DNA from: Chlamydomonas reinhardtii
Taxonomy: Eukaryota > Chlorophyta > Chlorophyceae > Chlamydomonadales > Chlamydomonadaceae
Direction of reading: 5' to 3'
NCBI RefSeq assembly: GCF_000002595.2
Contig: NC_057015.1
Span: forward strand, 4,433,955-4,497,954
Length of the DNA stretch: 64,000 nt
The position numbers and the translations under genes are program-made. Of the stretch, positions 59,001 through 64,000 are shown piece by piece. Within the stretch, counting starts at the first letter, position 1, and each line of letters opens with the position of its first letter. The notes under the pieces were generated by a model. It was not told the DNA's origin. It did no database searches and saw only the letters and a list, made by a program, of their open reading frames with translations.

Positions 59001-62000
59001 AGGCGGGGTCAGGCGGGGGAGGCGGTGGGGCGGAGTCAGGCGGGGTCAGACGGGGAGGCCGGCTTGAGGAGGAGATGTTTTGGTTTTGGGGCACGCGAGG
59101 AGCTGACTGCTCCTGGCCAAACGCCCCAGCCCATCCCACCAAGATCGCCCCACCCGCGCACACGTTGCGAAGTACGCACCCTTCTTGCGCCCCTGTGTCC
59201 TACTACCCCTTGCCCCCCTGAGGAAAGCCACAACTGCCCCTCACCACGGCCAGCTTGCCCAGCGCCGCGCGTGTGTCTGCGCCGCTGAGCCAGTCCGGTC
59301 CGCCCAGGCGCGCCGCCACCTCGTGCGCCGCCAGGTGCAGCGGGCTGCCTGCCAGCAGGTCGCGGCGGCCCACGGCGGCCGCCACCGCCACCGCCACCAG
59401 CACACCCAGCTCGCGCACCGAGGAGCGCAGCGAGGACAGCCCTGTGCGCGTGTGCGTTGGCGGGGGGGGGGGGAGGAGACGCGATGACGTTGGCCGGCGT
59501 GGTGGTGCGGGGGGCAGGTCGGGGAGGGACGGCGGCGAGAAGAGTGAGCTGGCGAGGGGCAGTAAGCTTGGTGGAAAGTACGGCAATGTCCAGACACTTG
59601 CAGTGTAGCAGCAAGGACACACTGGGCAACAACACTGCAAGTCGCCGCCTGGCAACTCCAGGCCCCATCTCCAGTCCCCGTCTCCAGCGCCCCGCCATGC
59701 AGGCTCACCGCTGTCGCCGGGGTGCCCCAGCCCGCCCGCCGCCTGCGCCGCCACGGCGTCCGCGGCCCGGCCCAGTGCCGCCACGAAGTGCCCCACCGAG
59801 GCGGACGGCCGCGCGTAGAAGATCTCAGCGGGCGACAGCACCTGCGGGCCGCGCGGGGCACCACGCATGTGTGTGCGCGTGTGCGTGTGTGTGTTAGGAA
59901 AGCACAAGGGGGGGGGGCGCCGTGATCCCTCCCCCCGTGTGTGTGTGTGGACACAGCCGGCATGCAAGCCCCCGCCGCTGCCTAGCCGGCCAGCCGCAGG
60001 TGCGTTCGCCCTCGTGTGTCACGTGTGCCACGTGCCTCCGCGCCTGGACGGCTGACACGGCCCCCCCCGGCACCCACCTCGTACTCGCGCGCGCTGCTGT
60101 CCTGACCCGCCTCCGCCACCAGCCGCGACAGCAGCGCCGCCGCCGCCGCCGGCGAGCCGCCCGAGCCGGCGGCCGCCGTGTCGCGCTGGTGGGCCTGCGG
60201 GGGACAGCGGGGCGGGGTACGGTGCGGTGATCTGATAGGGATGTCCGGGGAAACGGGCCGACACTGTGCCCGCGAACGCGCGACGTGTGTGCGTGTTTGC
60301 ACGTGTGTTTATGATACGCTATGTGCTGGTGTGCCCCATTTTCCTCCGCCATCGCCATCGCCTCCCTCTCTTGCAGTCCCCACCTGCAGCCGGTGCAGCG
60401 CCACCACCACCGCCAGCTTCTCACTGTTCTCGATCAGCGTGCTGCGGGGCAGGAGCAAACACACACATACATGGGAGGGTGACCAGGGATGAGCCCGGGA
60501 GTTTGGGTTGAAAGGGCGGGGCGTACACTAGACCACGGCACGAACATGCCCAGTACACTCGATGTTGTTGCTGCTGTGTGCGCGTGAGAGTTTGCCCCGT
60601 AGCTCTGTCGGGCAAAACACACACGCGCACACCTAACTACCTCCCCATTCCTTACTCGCCCCGCCCTTTTGCCTATGCCCACGCCCAACCCAGTCCCCTC
60701 CTCCCCTCCTCCCCTTCTTCGCCCCTCCTGCTCACCGCAGCACCGACGGCGCCAGCGCGTGCAGCACCCCGCTCATGGCCAGGCACTGCAGCAGCAGCGC
60801 GTGACGTGACTCCTTGTCAGCCAGCTGCTCAGCAACACTCACAGCAACGCCGCCGGAGGCGGCCGCGGAGCCGCCAGCGGCGGCTCCGCCGCCGCCGCCG
60901 CGCCGCCCGCCCACTGCTTGGGCAGCAGGTCGAGCAGCTGTGTGCTGTAGCGGCCCAGGGTGGCCGCCTGCGAGGCGGTGGTGGCCAGGGCGCCCAGCGC
61001 CCCCAGCCGCCGCTCCAGCCCCGCCACCAGCGGCTGCAGGTTGCCGCCCGCCGCCGCGATGGCCGCTGCCTGGCTCAGCACCGCGTCCAGCAGGTGGCTG
61101 GCGGCGGCGGCGGGATCCAGCCCGGCGGCGGCGGGCAGCGCCGGCGCCACCGCCGCCGCACCCGGCGTCGCCGCCACGGCGGCGATCTCCACGACGCCGT
61201 AGGTGGCGGACAGCACGACCCAGCGGCCGGCGGCGTCGCCGCCGGCTGCGCCGTCGGCGCCGCCAGCGCCGACGGCGGCTGTGTCCGGGTCCTCCGACAG
61301 CAGTGTGGCGGCGCCGCTGAGCGCGTTCCAGCTCCACAGGGCGCGGCAGGTGCGGGAGGTGGACGAGGCGGCGCCGCCGCCGCCAAAGACGCCCTGCAGC
61401 AGGCCGTAGCCGCCGTCCAGCTGCGAGGGCTGCTGCTGGTGGTGGTGCTGGTGGTGGTGTTGCTGCCAGCGCGCCAGCAGGCAGGAGTGCGAGGCTGGCG
61501 AGAAGAGCAGGCGGCGCAGGGGGCTGCCGGACGACTCGGCGGGCTGCGCGGCGCGTGGGCGAGGCGGGGTGGAGCCGGGCAGGGTGGGCCCAGATGGCGT
61601 TATCCAGTGGGGCGGGTGTGGAGGAACGTGAGCAGCGACACGGTAAGACTCACGTGTGTTTGTGGGATGTACGGGCGACACTGGAACATCGTCTGCCGCC
61701 CCCAGCTGCTAGCACTCCCCACTCCGGCCCAAACGCCCATTCCCAAGCGCCCAAGCGCCCACATGCGCCCACACGCTCACATGCACATGCGCCCACACGC
61801 TCACACGCCCCCGCCGTGTCCTCTCTCAGTCGCCCACGCGCGCACCTCTGTGTATCCCTCCAGGACGTCGCACACGCCGCCGCACACGCCCGGGCCGCCC
61901 TCGGGCAGCAGCTCCAGGCTGCAGGGTGTGGCGGGTGGCGGGGGCCGGGGGAGGGTGTGGCGGCTAGAGAGGCACGTGGTGACACGGACATGAGGCCGAC

Positions 62001-64000
62001 CTGCCACACCACTCGACCCGCCCGTCCTGCCAAAGGTACCACAAGCGAGATCCTCCACCCACCTACAGAGTCGGCTCCATCCCCACGCCAGTCCCCTCCA
62101 GGCCGTGCCCCGCCCCACCCCCTGCCCGTTGCCCTCCCAAGCCCCCGCCCCCTGCACCCCGCCCCCCCCCCCGCCCCACCACCGCCCGCACTCACAGCTG
62201 CACCACGTGCTGCTGCGTCTCCCGCCGCTCCGCCACTGTCGCGCCGGGCCCGCCGCCGCGCACCGTCTCCACCATCCACACCGCCACGTGCTGCCCGCAC
62301 ACCGCAAAGTCCAGGTTCGCAGCCCCAGTAACCGTGCCGCTGCCAGGCGCGCCAGCGCCACCTGTAGCAGCAGCCAGCGCGCCGCCGCCACTACTGCCGC
62401 TGTAGGGCGCCGCGCCGCCGGCCGAGGCGGCGGGCGTGGGGGTCAGGGGCGCGGCTGTGCGGCGGCTGTCGTGTGTGCGCACCAGGCCGTTGAGGAAGGA
62501 CCACTGTAGCGCCTCACTGGGGCGCAGACCGGTGCTGATCTGGCGGAGGGGGAGGGGGAGCGGGTCATGGGGTCATAGGGTCATGGGGAGGGTGGCGTGA
62601 GGGCCCGGCGCGGGGGCACGGAGCAGGAGCAAGCACAGATCGACTGACATGCTCAGGCCGCCGCTTCCCTCCGCCGCCGCGAGACTACCCACACCTTCCC
62701 CCTACCCCACCCCCGCTGCCGCAGCGGCCCCCCCCTTCAAATATTGGGCATGGTGTAAACAACCCCCCCCCATCTCCCCCCCATTGGTGATGATGGGAGG
62801 ACTTTTCGTTTGGCTCGGGCACAATTACCCCCCCCACACACACATGACGTTAAGACTTAATACATTGTGATTCAATTAAATTGTGTTCCCCATGAACGGC
62901 TCCCCTGGCTCACCGCCCAGCAGTCCACGCTGTCCGCCGTGAGCGCCAGCAGCCGGTAGTGGCTGCCGCCGCCGCCCGCCACAGGGCCCAGGTGCAGCCG
63001 CGCCGCGGGCCGCGGGCTGGGCTGGCGGCGCAGGTATCGGGCTGAGGGGTCGAAGGCGTCGGTGTAGGCGCGCGACAGCAGGCCGCCCAGGGCGCCCACC
63101 AGGCCGGGGCGCTCGGGCGCGGCGGGCGGCGACCACAGCTGCTTGGGGAAGATGCCCTGGCTGCCCACCTGCAGGCACAGGCACAGGCACAGGGCGGGGG
63201 GGGGGGGCAGCGGGTACGTGTGATGTACAGTGGAGGAGGTGTGTCAGTGTATGTGCTGGGCAGGTTGTGGTGACTGGGGTGGTTGGGGTGGTTGGGGTGG
63301 TGGTGGTGGTGAGGCCGCACCGGCAGCCAACTGTCTGTCAGCCGGCGACGTGGTACCGACATCGCCGCCGGCAGCAGCAGCAGTAGCAGCCGCAGCAGCA
63401 CCCGCGCGCCACTCTCGCTGCCAGGCCACTCCCACTACCTGCCACCCGCCACCCAGCATTCCTCCCCCTTGACCCGCCCCACTCCAGGCTCCCCTTCTCG
63501 CCTCTCCTCTCCTCCCCCCCCCGCCCCTCACCCCCTACACACAAACACACACACACACGCCCCACCCACCTGCACCAGGTGCAACGAGCCGTCACTGGCC
63601 GACAGCGCCGCCAGGAAGGCCGGGCCCGAGCCCAGGTCCAGGCGGGAGGCGGCGAAGGCGGACACCAGCGGCACACGGGGCTGCAGGAGGGGTGGCGAGT
63701 GAGGGGATGAGGGGATTCGAGCGGATGGAGCACAAGGCAGGGTTGTCAGACAGGCGGTGCAACGGACAGTGCGAGCAGGGATACTTCCCCGCCACTGACT
63801 ACCCCATCTGGACTGCCCGCCCGCACCTCCTACATCCATGAATCCAGCCTCCCGTTCCCCTTCCCCCCAGAACCAGCACCAGCGCTATCCCCCCGCACTT
63901 CCCGATGCCTCAAACACGGCAAGCAACACCCCGCCCAGCCGCCCCAGCCACCCACCTGGCGTGCCGCCACCCCCGCCGGCGGCGCCAGCAGCTGCTGCTC
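56098..64000 (-). CDS. NUP133: Nucleoporin NUP133, 5' part missing
   Basis: NUP133 is part of the Y-shaped scaffold of the nuclear pore. Exons on the minus strand: 63956-64000 (continues right), 63570-63680, 62914-63168, 62196-62539, 61846-61918, 60736-61543, 60384-60441, 60078-60194, 59709-59841, 59245-59441, 58815-58983, 58457-58604, 58002-58167, 57693-57783, 57006-57331 and 56098-56805, about 1,250 residues. The first part is beta-propeller-like (LDFAVCGQHVAVWMVETV, YRLLALTADSVDCWAV). The helical part carries the best landmarks: LLDLLPKQW, EQLADKESRHALLLQCLAMS, TLIENSEKLAVVVALHRLQ, EIFYARPSASVGHFVAAL and CRAHHCYGHLFEVCEAL. The C-terminus is Ala-rich and ends DMIVD. Between LLPKQW and QLADKE the reading frame changes without a convincing intron, at 60840-60905. 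All other joins agree in phase. Confidence 0.85.

Overview
This is a nuclear genomic window from a green alga of the Chlamydomonas/Volvocales type. The support is very high GC, many short GC-rich introns with GTGAG/GTGCG donors and CAG acceptors, Ala/Gly/Pro/Gln homopolymer runs inside conserved proteins, (TG/CA)n blocks in introns, and plant or chloroplast genes (starch synthase, chloroplast sensor kinase, phytyl ester synthase). The species is not fixed by the sequence. No bacterial operons, rRNA, tRNA or CRISPR arrays were seen.

Layout, left to right: RFC1 (minus, 3' part outside the window) sits head to head with PPME1 (plus). A 108-residue PAM2-motif protein (plus) follows. Next is a 3-kb gene-poor stretch with a ~0.7-kb direct duplication. 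SLY1 (minus) is head to head with a large gene (plus) that fuses a degenerate cobyrinate-amidase-like (CbiA/CobB) module to a BtuF-like corrinoid-binding module. Then come a mitochondrial-type ClpP (plus), a chloroplast sensor kinase CSK (plus), a MORN-repeat/filamin-repeat protein (plus), a TDP2-like phosphodiesterase (minus), and a phytyl-ester-synthase-type acyltransferase (minus). The last of these is head to head with a starch synthase of the SSI type (plus). NUP133 (minus) runs off the right edge.

I rebuilt the exon chains by hand from splice signals, reading phase and family similarity. All joins keep phase except one place in NUP133. No shared pathway unites the neighbours. Three head-to-head pairs (RFC1/PPME1, SLY1/CbiA-BtuF, PES/starch synthase) probably share promoter space.

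The most unusual finding is the CbiA-BtuF fusion. It keeps the outline of the vitamin B12 amidase, but the P-loop lysine and the amidotransferase cysteine are gone, and a cobalamin-binding-protein-like domain is joined to it. A second finding is a set of short sequence modules that recur in introns of unrelated genes, often next to splice sites.
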